Positions 7,303-13,298 of a DNA stretch of 35,107 nucleotides are shown here, piece by piece; positions within the stretch are counted from its first letter, which is position 1, and every line of letters begins with the position of its first letter. The notes below the pieces were generated by a model. It made no database searches. It worked only from the letters and a program-made list of their open reading frames with translations, and had not been told where the DNA came from. The translations under genes and the position numbers were made by a program. The DNA comes from an uncultured cyanobacterium (GTDB lineage: Bacteria; Cyanobacteriota; Cyanobacteriia; Cyanobacteriales; FACHB-T130), in assembly GCA_936920195.1 (NCBI GenBank), contig CAKZHE010000117.1, positions 1-35,107 on the forward strand, read 5' to 3'.

Positions 7303-7365
7303 TTAAACTGATGCAGGCAGATCGCCTAGCCGCTTGAGAAATGACTTTGTAACACTTGATTTCAT
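7303..7365 (-). pseudogene. Truncated RelE/ParE-like toxin, first 20 codons
   Basis: The frame starts at the ATG at 7365, overlapping the upstream antitoxin stop as ATGA, and reads MKSSVTKSFLKRLGDLPASV before a TAA at 7303. The pattern of a basic strand, then helix KSFLKRLGDLP, is the start of RelE/ParE/HigB-type toxins. The remaining 60-70 residues, including the active-site strands, are missing. Confidence 0.55.
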
Positions 7366-7540
7366 TTTTGTGTTGGAAAAACTTCACCAAGTGGAACAAT
7401 TTCTCCTGCTGCGATCTCCTGCCGCACCATTGCCGCCATCTGATCCCACCGATCATCTGCTGTAGCAGCAAACCGAGTTTCCCATTTTTGCTCGTCCTCC
7501 AACTCTGACAAAAATCGAGATGCGATCGCATCAACAATCT
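7362..7540 (-). pseudogene. 5'-truncated antitoxin of a RelE/ParE-type module
   Basis: Reading from about 7540 the frame gives ASRFLSELEDEQKWE, then RFAATADDRWDQMAAMV, then RQEIAAGEIVPLGEVFPTQK and stop. This is the toxin-binding half of a known cyanobacterial antitoxin type. No start codon lies in frame before a stop at about 7546. The N-terminal DNA-binding half is missing, and the break coincides with a GCGATCGC site and a partial copy of the 63-bp HIP1 repeat. It overlaps the following toxin remnant by ATGA. Confidence 0.6.
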
Positions 7541-7560
7541 ATACTCCTCAAGCCGATCGC
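7522..7560. repeat. 63-bp HIP1 repeat family, partial copy 2
   Basis: GCGATCGCATCAACAATCTA then TACTCCTCAAGCCGATCGC matches the other half-unit of the family, with one extra base. It abuts the truncated antitoxin gene. Confidence 0.7.
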
Positions 7561-7654
7561 TCTTTTGCTCTTAATATATCGTATATTAGGTATTGAAACC
7601 TAGATCAAATGTCTAGACTTCTAAGCTTTATGTAATTAATACAAGGATTTAAAC

Positions 7655-8323
7655 GTGACTACAAATGCTAGTAGCCTTACCCTTAGAACTCTCCGTCAAA
7701 CCTTTGGCTTGAGACTCGACTCTAACGATCGCTTTTTTGATGAGTGGTTAAATAATGCACCGACTCTAACCGAAGCCGAACTACAAGGACTAGATCGCCT
7801 CACTCGCAACTATACCTATCTCAGTCAAGAAGAACCGCCCCTCGAAGAAATTGTTAAGCTTGTGGTTATATCACCATTGCTAGATTTAGCAGGTTTCTAT
7901 CAGTTTCCTTTTTTGGTAAAAGCAGAAGTAAGTACCAGTATCGAAGTTGCGGACGAGGCTAATGTTATTGCAGTTCAAGGCAGGATTGATATTTTGGTGA
8001 TTCAAGATAGTTTTTGGATTTTGGTAATCGAATCAAAACCTGCAAGGCTAGACGTTACGGCGGGAATTCCCCAAGCACTTACTTATTTGTTGAGCGCTCC
8101 CAATTTACAGCCAAGTTGCTATGGAATGGTTACAAACGGAAGAGAAGTATTGTTTTTGAAGTGCGATCGCCACCAAAATGCCCCTCAATATACGCGATCG
8201 CCTACTTATCGGTTACTTGAAAATACAGCAGAACGTATCCAAGTTTTGCAGGGGCTTAAACAAATTGGAGCTTATATTGGCGATGATCGCAAGCAAGATG
8301 GGAGCATCCCAGTTTTTATTTAG
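7655..8323 (+). CDS. Type I restriction R-subunit N-terminal-like nuclease (PD-(D/E)XK), 3' end altered
   Basis: 222 codons from a GTG at 7655 with AAGGA at 7643-7647. The sequence RIDILVIQDSFWILVIESKP contains the PD-(D/E)XK catalytic residues Asp112, Glu126 and Lys128, and a Gln140 follows in GIPQALTYLL, as in the HSDR_N family. There is no helicase or methylase gene beside it; stand-alone proteins of this sort are frequent in cyanobacteria. Their role is uncertain, but DNA cleavage or repair is plausible. The last seven residues (216-222) are encoded by the end of a 118-bp MITE-like insertion at 8300-8417, so the original C-terminus ran on past 8299. All catalytic residues lie upstream of the insertion, so activity may be retained. 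The gene faces the TA modules on the other strand. Confidence 0.8.
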   Translation: MTTNASSLTLRTLRQTFGLRLDSNDRFFDEWLNNAPTLTEAELQGLDRLTRNYTYLSQEEPPLEEIVKLVVISPLLDLAGFYQFPFLVKAEVSTSIEVADEANVIAVQGRIDILVIQDSFWILVIESKPARLDVTAGIPQALTYLLSAPNLQPSCYGMVTNGREVLFLKCDRHQNAPQYTRSPTYRLLENTAERIQVLQGLKQIGAYIGDDRKQDGSIPVFI

Positions 8324-8417
8324 CGATCGGAGTATATTCTCCAAGCCTTAGAGGGTATATGGGTTAACAACTCATATTTTTATACTCTCGCGGCATTTTA
8401 AAAGGTGGGATGCTCCC
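8300..8417. mobile_element. 118-bp MITE-like insertion with 11-bp terminal inverted repeats
   Basis: The ends are GGGAGCATCCC (8300-8310) and GGGATGCTCCC (8407-8417), exact reverse complements. The 8-base sequence AGCAAGAT occurs directly before (8292-8299) and after (8418-8425) the element, as a target-site duplication would. If T8299 and A8418 are counted in the inverted repeat it becomes 13 bp and the duplication 6 bp. The inner flanks are also partly complementary: GGAGTATATT at about 8329 pairs loosely with the TATACTCTCGCGG region. No open frame is present, so movement would need a transposase acting in trans. It supplies the stop codon of the nuclease gene. Confidence 0.8.
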
Positions 8418-8437
8418 AGCAAGATTCCAAACGGAGA

Positions 8438-8863
8438 TTAACAAAATGTCTTTCCAGCGGATATATTAAATTGTCTTCCTATAGAACATAGCATACTATC
8501 TGTTTGATCCAGTGTATTTGTTACCTCGGCAAACACACTCATCCGACCTGCGATAAATCCTGCTGTGTAAAGATTTTTATTAGCGCCTGTTTGTTGCATC
8601 ATCCATACCACGTTTTGGTCTGTAACAGGAATACTTAGCCTGCCTATACTTGTCAAGACCGCTGTAATCCTCCTATCTATTTCTTTCTCTTGATAGTTAA
8701 AGTTTGACCAGCCAACGTAAGCTCTTTGATAACCTTGTCTAAAGTAATTGATACTGGAATTGTTTTGACTATAAGCAGGCTTTATTGTTACGGAGCTAAT
8801 AAGTACAATGTTTGCACTAGTTAGAACGGTCGCACACAAAGTAACACAAAAATTTTTCAGCAT
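8438..8863 (-). CDS. Secreted hypothetical protein
   Basis: 141 residues. A basic start (MLKNF), a hydrophobic stretch through about residue 26 and an AYSQ sequence near residue 30-33 form a Sec signal peptide with a plausible cleavage site. The mature part, about 108 residues, is polar, with a helical middle (YQEKEIDRRITAVLTSIGRL) and two cysteines near the end (SMLCSIGRQF and KTFC) that could form a disulfide outside the cytoplasm. I do not recognise a family. It is convergent with the nuclease gene; their 3' ends are now separated by the MITE-like insertion. A 185-base gap downstream of its start toward 9048 shows nothing further. Confidence 0.7.
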   Translation of the reverse strand: MLKNFCVTLCATVLTSANIVLISSVTIKPAYSQNNSSINYFRQGYQRAYVGWSNFNYQEKEIDRRITAVLTSIGRLSIPVTDQNVVWMMQQTGANKNLYTAGFIAGRMSVFAEVTNTLDQTDSMLCSIGRQFNISAGKTFC

Positions 8864-9048
8864 TGTATTGTCGTTCCAAAAACATACATCGTTGTCATGA
8901 GAGTAACAGACTTTGAAAATAATTCAAGATCTACGAGAAGATTTTATTTCCGAAGGCTAACTAGTAATTCTATCGCAAGTGCGGTACAACTACTTATATA
9001 TGCTAACATTACTGCATAGCCGTATTTTTTGTCAATAGCTTTTCGCTT

Positions 9049-9291
9049 TTAAATTTCTAAAGTTGCAGCCAGATAGATACGTTGTCCAACGATACCTGCC
9101 TGTTGTAGGGCAACGCGATAGTTCCCACCCGTCGATACGATAAAAAATACGACGGCACAATCGCGGGCGATCGCCTGATTCACACAAAGATATCCCGTCC
9201 GCTCTTGAAACTCTCCCGATTGCAGATAATCATAACTAGTCACATCCCGATCGCAAAGCCGACTACGATAGATCCCAGATGCTAATCGCGA
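9049..9291 (-). pseudogene. Remnant of a SagB-type nitroreductase-family gene
   Basis: The frame includes CDRDVTSYDYLQSGEFQ, then TGYLCVNQAIARDCAVVFFI, then NYRVALQQAGIVGQRIYLAA. The last is the FMN-binding helix of SagB/nitroreductase proteins (the usual QAGxxGQRLYLAA). Both ends are missing: the usual LGLG...GIGAFYDDE end is replaced by LEI-stop, and the N-terminal half is absent. Its 5' edge falls at the sequence GCGATCGCGATTAG, where a different gene ends in another frame. An ATG in frame at 9319-9321 lies inside that other gene and is probably not a natural start. Confidence 0.65.
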
Positions 9292-9605
9292 TCGCTCAGA
9301 ATCGGTTTGAGTTGTACCCATTCGGTAGGCAAATCTTCACTCTTTTGCACCAGAGCCAGAACTTTCTGGGCAACTTGCAAAGCTAATTGATTATTGTGGG
9401 TGTAAAAAAAGTAGCGATAGGCGGAGACTAAAACATCTGGGCGATCGCCTGCTAGCGCGATCGCCTGCTGCATATATCGATCGGCAATTTCTGGTGTATG
9501 CCAATGCTCAGAAACTGACAATAGTAACCGTTTGATATCCTCAGAAACTGGATACCAAGAGAGTTGAGCATCTGACTGCTGGGGGGGAGAGATGGGCGTG
9601 ACCAT
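9282..9605 (-). pseudogene. Truncated conserved helical (TPR-like) protein
   Basis: 107 codons from the ATG at 9605. Paired helices such as TPEIADRYMQQAIALAGDRP and ALQVAQKVLALVQKSEDLP, with an aromatic-rich AYRYFFYTHNN between, suggest a TPR-like helical repeat protein. It ends with LKPILSDRD-stop exactly at a HIP1 site, followed out of frame by nitroreductase-derived sequence. I think a longer cyanobacterial protein lost its C-terminal half when DNA between two HIP1 sites was deleted, but the parent family is not certain. The alternative is a natural short gene. Confidence 0.5.
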
Positions 9606-9694
9606 TGCAATATCTAGGAAATCGTAGATCCTGCTGCCATAATAAGATATGGCGATCGCAAAACCTGAAGCACAATTAAGCTTGTACTCAAGCG

Positions 9695-9775
9695 CTACAA
9701 CGCTCGATTCATAATGGTTTCGATCAAAGTATGGGGTTGAGGGACAAGTATTCTATTGCAATAGATTTCTACGTT
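9695..9775 (-). pseudogene. C-terminal remnant of an unknown gene, copy 1
   Basis: The minus strand reads NVEIYCNRILVPQPHTLIET then IMNRAL and stop. The segment 12238-12313 gives a closely similar peptide with the frame kept, so both look like ends of related protein genes rather than neutral repeats. I cannot name the protein. Confidence 0.45.
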
Positions 9776-9784
9776 AAGTCAAGT

Positions 9785-9855
9785 GCGATCGCATCAACAA
9801 TCTATCTCCTCAAGGCGATCGCTATTCCTGTGAGTCGTGATTTTTAGGCGATCGC
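9785..9855. repeat. 63-bp HIP1 repeat family, copy 3 (one full unit)
   Basis: GCGATCGC at 9785 and again at 9848, exactly 63 bases on, with a third near-HIP1 site (GGCGATCGC at about 9814) between. The inner text ATCAACAATCTATCTCCT and TATTCCTGTGAGTCGTGATT matches the units at 11494-11627. Confidence 0.85.
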
Positions 9856-9930
9856 TTCTAAATTATTTGTCTTTGCGGCAAGACGCATTCTGAAACGAAA
9901 ACTGGAGATACAACTATAAACACAACAAAA

Positions 9931-11037
9931 TTAGTAGTTCCATATCTCCTGAGCTTTTCTTTCTATCCAAGTTACAAAATTTTGATTCCTTATATCGTAG
10001 CGCAATCTCCTACCCAAATTCTCAATATGCACTGGGTGATCTTCTAACTTAGGTTCAGCATATTTTATCCAACTTATATTCTTTCTTGAACCACCGTCTG
10101 GATCGCGAAAAACAATAAGATGACATGAATAATTAGAATTAAAGTTAAGTTCATTAACCTGTATTAGAGGTAAGCTGTTAAATTCATTTTGACATTTATC
10201 TATTGGACTAAAGTAGTGAAGACTAGCATCAATTCTGGCATTACTGGCATTGTTGTCATCGTTAGATTGAGGTGCTATCCAACTCAAGCACTCTGTGAGA
10301 TGCTCAGTTAGATGTCTACTTCTCATTCCTTGAAAGCACAGTTTTGCTTCTGAGTTCCCATCATTGTCTGAAACCACTTCCCAGAAAAAATAGGTATAAT
10401 CTTCTTTTTCCAACAAATGACCTTCAATAAAAGCATAAAAATCAAAATATCCGCCGTAAAAGTTGAGTAGTGTTTTTCCACTCAAAATTTCTTTTGCCAA
10501 GAAATGACTTGATATTCCCAGAAAAAACTTATGGATTTTTTGAGATAAATCGCCTACAGCGGAGAAATTGTCTGAAATCTGTGTAAGATTTCTCGTTAGA
10601 TAGTCTTGAAAGTCATGTGTTCCAGTCCCATAAATGCTTACACTGCCTAAGTTATGGAGTAAGTTAATATGAGAAGTATGTGATTCTATAGAATTGTACT
10701 CGAAGGGATGTGTGACTCCACTTTCTAGAATGAAGCCTGTAATTCCTACAAGGTTATCATTCTCAAATACACTGTTTCCTACTAAGCTTCTTATATTTTC
10801 ATTCGTTAAGAAGTTATTAATATTAGTGATGGAAATTTGATTTTCAGAGTTTAGCTTTCTTAATTCACGAATAATAGTTCTTGCTGCATAATAGTTTCCA
10901 TACCAACCCACTATTATATTATTTCCAATAGTTGGAAGAAATATCTCTCTATCTGTTTCAGGTCCGGATACAACACTATCACCTACTAAGATCGAAGCGT
11001 TTTGCAATAATACCTTTACCACCAATGTCATAATCAC
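9931..11037 (-). CDS. Hypothetical protein with a possible Ntn-hydrolase-like start
   Basis: 368 residues. A GTG at 11037 has GGAG six bases upstream; an ATG at 11031 is the alternative. I do not firmly recognise it. The first 60 residues (MTLVVKVLLQNASILVGDSV, then IGNNIIVGWYGN) resemble the first strands of proteasome-like Ntn hydrolases, which expose an N-terminal Thr. If the ATG were used, Met removal would expose Thr. The later GSVSIYGTGTHDF and LNFYGGYFDFYAF fit the same fold loosely. The C-terminal 120 residues are polar, without known motifs. No signal peptide or membrane segment. The coding sequence is visibly richer in A/T than its surroundings and lacks internal HIP1 sites, which suggests acquisition from elsewhere. 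Function is unknown. Confidence 0.75.
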   Translation of the reverse strand: MIMTLVVKVLLQNASILVGDSVVSGPETDREIFLPTIGNNIIVGWYGNYYAARTIIRELRKLNSENQISITNINNFLTNENIRSLVGNSVFENDNLVGITGFILESGVTHPFEYNSIESHTSHINLLHNLGSVSIYGTGTHDFQDYLTRNLTQISDNFSAVGDLSQKIHKFFLGISSHFLAKEILSGKTLLNFYGGYFDFYAFIEGHLLEKEDYTYFFWEVVSDNDGNSEAKLCFQGMRSRHLTEHLTECLSWIAPQSNDDNNASNARIDASLHYFSPIDKCQNEFNSLPLIQVNELNFNSNYSCHLIVFRDPDGGSRKNISWIKYAEPKLEDHPVHIENLGRRLRYDIRNQNFVTWIERKAQEIWNY

Positions 11038-11117
11038 ACTTTACTCCATGACTATTTTAGTTATACTTACATTGCAGCCGAACTAGCAAGTTGAACCGCA
11101 GCAGCTACGCGGTTAAC

Positions 11118-11158
11118 GCGATCGCTATTACTGTGAGTCGTGATTTCTAGGCGATCGC
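11118..11158. repeat. 63-bp HIP1 repeat family, partial copy 4
   Basis: A 33-base half-unit between two GCGATCGC sites (11118 and 11151), carrying TATTACTGTGAGTCGTGATT. It lies 20 bases beyond a truncated PIN toxin remnant. Confidence 0.85.
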
Positions 11159-11177
11159 TTAATAATTATTTGTATTT

Positions 11178-11216
11178 TTAACATCTGACAATCAGGTTGG
11201 TATCTGTGCCTCTCAC
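11178..11216 (-). pseudogene. Truncated PIN-domain toxin, first 12 codons
   Basis: A GTG at 11216 overlaps the antitoxin stop as TAGTG. It reads (M)RGTDTNLIVRC and stops at 11178. DTNLIVR is the first strand and catalytic Asp of VapC-type PIN proteins. Nothing else of the toxin remains; a copy of the 63-bp HIP1 repeat follows after 20 bases. Confidence 0.6.
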
Positions 11217-11443
11217 TAAAGATATTTCTCCATCCGCCGCTCTTCTAACATTGCTGCTACTTGCTCGTCAGTTGGTGCAGGTTGGTCGGTTTTTAATAAG
11301 CCTCGCATCCGTCGAATTGCGCCAGAACGATCAGAACCAAAAATTGGCTGATTTTGCAATGACTCAATTATGGCACTTACTAACGCAAGGCGATCGCTAG
11401 ATGGTAGCTTGAACACCTGCTCTTTGAGTTCTTGGAACAACAT
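11216..11443 (-). CDS. Probable VapB-like antitoxin, orphaned
   Basis: 75 residues from an ATG preceded by AGGAG with good spacing. The helical start MLFQELKEQVFKLPSSDRLA followed by LVSAIIESLQ is the pattern of small addiction-module antitoxins of cyanobacteria. The second half (IRRMRGLLKTDQPAPTDEQV followed by AAMLEERRMEKYL) is the toxin-binding arm. The reading frame is intact and the ribosome-binding site is good, yet the toxin gene that overlaps its stop codon is reduced to 12 codons. Antitoxin identity is inferred from this arrangement and sequence style. Confidence 0.72.
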   Translation of the reverse strand: MLFQELKEQVFKLPSSDRLALVSAIIESLQNQPIFGSDRSGAIRRMRGLLKTDQPAPTDEQVAAMLEERRMEKYL

Positions 11444-11493
11444 AGATAGCTCCTATGCTTGAATCGTTGTCTAATGGATTGAATACATTATGA

Positions 11494-11627
11494 ACGATCG
11501 CTTCAACAATCCATCTCCTAAAGCCGATCGCTATTACTGTGAGTCTTGATTTTTAGGCGATCGCATCAACAATCTATCCCCTAAAGGCGATCGCTATTAC
11601 TCTGAGTCGTGAGTTCTAGGCGATCGC
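11494..11627. repeat. 63-bp HIP1 repeat family, copy 5 (two tandem units)
   Basis: Near-HIP1 or HIP1 octamers start at 11494, 11557 and 11620, exactly 63 bases apart, with further GCGATCGC-like sites inside each unit (about 11525 and 11587). The two units differ at only a few positions. No spacer-like unique sequence separates them. Confidence 0.9.
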
Positions 11628-11656
11628 TGTGCATTGGGGTTGTTATGCGGCGTTGA

Positions 11657-11929
11657 CTAGGCTGATTCTAGATGAGTGACCGGAATTTGATCGGTTCTCT
11701 CAGGGAGCTTGGCTCCAGTCGCAACAGCATGAACTGTATGAAGAATATCTGCTGAGTAGTATCGATTGCCGCAAGTATCACAAACACCAATCGTCACATC
11801 TTCGAGAATGACAAATCCATCTCTATGTTTGAATGCCTCGCGCTTGACAGTCCTGGGTTGAACAGTCCCTTCGCAATACTCGCATCTGTACCCATACATA
11901 CGATTAGTCCTCAAGTTAAGTGACTTCAT
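11657..11929 (-). CDS. YgiT-type zinc-finger antitoxin
   Basis: 90 residues. Two CxxC pairs, YRCEYCEG (starting near residue 14) and GVCDTCGNRYY (near 49), form the zinc-binding domain seen in YgiT/MqsA-type proteins. Usual YgiT partners have a C-terminal helix-turn-helix in MqsA, but this short form lacks it, ending soon after YYSADILHTVHAVATG. The start overlaps the end of the upstream DUF4258 gene by 14 bases, so the pair is translationally coupled. A start at residue 11 (MYGYRCEYC) is possible. The pair is likely an intact TA module with the zinc protein as antitoxin. Confidence 0.85.
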   Translation of the reverse strand: MKSLNLRTNRMYGYRCEYCEGTVQPRTVKREAFKHRDGFVILEDVTIGVCDTCGNRYYSADILHTVHAVATGAKLPERTDQIPVTHLESA

Positions 11930-12200
11930 AAACCGTGATTATTAGATAGTTTCCGGTGCTAGCGAAACGTCCAACCACTCCCACAGGTGTTTGTTGATCC
12001 AATGCAGTCCCCACTACTATATATTTTGCGCCTCTAGGGTCATCTTTTTCAACCCGAATGACCTGACCACTCAGAACTGCTTCCTCTACATCCAAGATAG
12101 TCAGTAGGTCTTCAGCCATTTCTTCCATTGCATGAGCCGACATATCATACTGGCGGAGGCGAATTTTCTCTCTGATGCGGTCAATATCGCTACGAGGCAC
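11916..12200 (-). CDS. DUF4258-family protein, probable toxin
   Basis: 94 residues. DUF4258 marks are visible: IREKIRLRQYDMSAHAMEEM with the conserved His, then a central DDPRGAKYIVVG and a closing RFASTGNYLIITVYEV strand pair. The fold is thought related to RelE/MqsR-like RNases, and DUF4258 genes are commonly paired with YgiT zinc-finger genes, as here (14-base overlap). Full length for the family. The toxin precedes the antitoxin, the order also found in mqsRA and higBA. RNA cleavage is inferred from family relations. Confidence 0.82.
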   Translation of the reverse strand: MPRSDIDRIREKIRLRQYDMSAHAMEEMAEDLLTILDVEEAVLSGQVIRVEKDDPRGAKYIVVGTALDQQTPVGVVGRFASTGNYLIITVYEVT

Positions 12201-12237
12201 TTGCTAATCTAAATCACGGCTAGCCAATTATATCAAA

Positions 12238-12313
12238 TTACTTACGATTCATCATGGTTTCGGTCAAAGTCTGGGGTTGAGGGACAAGTATTCTAGTGCA
12301 GTAGATTCCTACG
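12238..12313 (-). pseudogene. C-terminal remnant of an unknown gene, copy 2
   Basis: Reads NVGIYCTRILVPQPQTLTET then MMNRK and stop, matching the remnant at 9695-9775 at most positions. It follows directly after the stop of the DUF6064-like fragment. Confidence 0.45.
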
Positions 12314-12409
12314 TTAATTGTATTTCTCAAAAATCTGAATAAATTGTTCCGTGGTAAAGGGGATTCTCAGTTGTTCGCCTGTGGCAGAAGCAATTAGTAA
12401 CTTTCTCAT
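12314..12409 (-). pseudogene. Truncated DUF6064-like membrane protein, N-terminal fragment
   Basis: 31 codons: MRKLLIASATGEQLRIPFTT then EQFIQIFEKYN and stop. The IPFTTEQFxxxFxxYN string is the typical start of DUF6064 proteins, just before their first membrane helix (which would continue with a WP-containing segment). Here it stops at that point. Its ATG overlaps the CPBP gene stop as ATGA, so it was probably the distal gene of the CPBP operon before truncation. Confidence 0.45.
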
Positions 12410-13287
12410 GTTTTCCTCGCAGTTAAATGCTTCCAATTCCCCTTCCATAGCAGCAATCCGCCTAATATTGTCAACGTCAGCATCTGCCAGATATTAACCA
12501 GAAGCCCAAACCCAATCGAGGATGCGATCGCGTCTCGAATTTCATCAAAGGCAGCATGGTAAACAGTGACCACAGCAAGGCTTTGGGTAACTGTCCAAAT
12601 ATAGGCAAAAACGATCGCATTCATCATGCCAGGAATTAGACTAACTACCAGCACAATGGCGATTGAAACACCGACATTATCAGTCAGCTTTTCGGTCATG
12701 CCCATGCCTACAAGCACAGGCAAATGCCATCCCCACCAAATAAATGCCTGAAGCAGCAATGCTGTTCTGAGGCTGTATTGTTTTATCAAGTGCGGTAGCA
12801 TATAGCCGCGCCAACCAAACTCTTCGCCAAAGGCTGGAATTAAGGTGCCGATAAACCGAAGTAGAAAATTTCCGAGAATCTCTGGAACGATCACTCCTCT
12901 AGGAATACTCCGCATTCCTAAGACTAATTCGAGAATTGTGGGAACGACCCAAAGAAAAATTGCTAGGGAAAAGACTGCGAAATAGTGTTTTGATTTACCC
13001 CAACTCCAGCCAGCTTTTGAGAATCCATCACGGAATATATAGCGACCAGCGATATAGGTAGCAACTGTGACCATGATCATTGGCAATGAGCTTAAGGCGT
13101 AGCGCATAAACGGCGTATTTGCCCACAGCACATAGGCGATTTGAAATGGCCAAGATATCGCCACAACAATTAATAGGTAGATTCTTAGTGAGAAAGGTTT
13201 TGGGGTCGTTCTCATATTTGAGTGTATAGCTTTCATTTTTTTATCTATTAAGGGTGGAAAAATAAGTGGGAGATTTTGCGATGGCAC
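12406..13287 (-). CDS. CPBP-family intramembrane metalloprotease 1
   Basis: 293 residues from the ATG at 13287; a start at 13236 (MKAIHSNMRTTPK) may be the real one because the first 17 residues look unlike family N-termini. About eight hydrophobic segments. All CPBP active-site motifs are present: Glu155-Glu156 and Arg160 in GEEFGWRGYM, His188 in WWGWHLP, and His244 in VYHAAFDEI. CPBP proteins are Rce1-related membrane glutamate/metalloproteases that cut CAAX-like or other peptides; bacterial members act in peptide maturation or bacteriocin self-immunity, but the substrate here is unknown. It is the last of three same-strand CPBP genes, 11 bases after the next one. The remnant at 4455-4691 is its closest relative in the window. 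Confidence 0.88.
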   Translation of the reverse strand: MPSQNLPLIFPPLIDKKMKAIHSNMRTTPKPFSLRIYLLIVVAISWPFQIAYVLWANTPFMRYALSSLPMIMVTVATYIAGRYIFRDGFSKAGWSWGKSKHYFAVFSLAIFLWVVPTILELVLGMRSIPRGVIVPEILGNFLLRFIGTLIPAFGEEFGWRGYMLPHLIKQYSLRTALLLQAFIWWGWHLPVLVGMGMTEKLTDNVGVSIAIVLVVSLIPGMMNAIVFAYIWTVTQSLAVVTVYHAAFDEIRDAIASSIGFGLLVNIWQMLTLTILGGLLLWKGNWKHLTARKT

Positions 13288-13298
13288 TTAATTTCAAA

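Larger units (their letters stand above)
9606..9930. other. 325-base gene-free stretch holding two repeat families
   Basis: It contains a C-terminal gene remnant (9695-9775) paired with one at 12238-12313, and a full unit of the 63-bp HIP1 repeat (9785-9855). No complete coding region or RNA is seen. Confidence 0.7.

Noticed and set aside
7262-7537. 91-codon frame covering the broken RelE/ParE module
   Set aside because: Its product has no family likeness; the neighbouring frame gives the recognisable antitoxin and toxin remnants.
9049-9321. Independent gene starting at the ATG at 9321
   Set aside because: The start lies inside another gene out of frame, without a ribosome-binding site, and the product lacks both ends of the nitroreductase family.
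11494-11627. Possible CRISPR array
   Set aside because: The units are tandem 63-bp repeats without unique spacers, and scattered half-units occur elsewhere.
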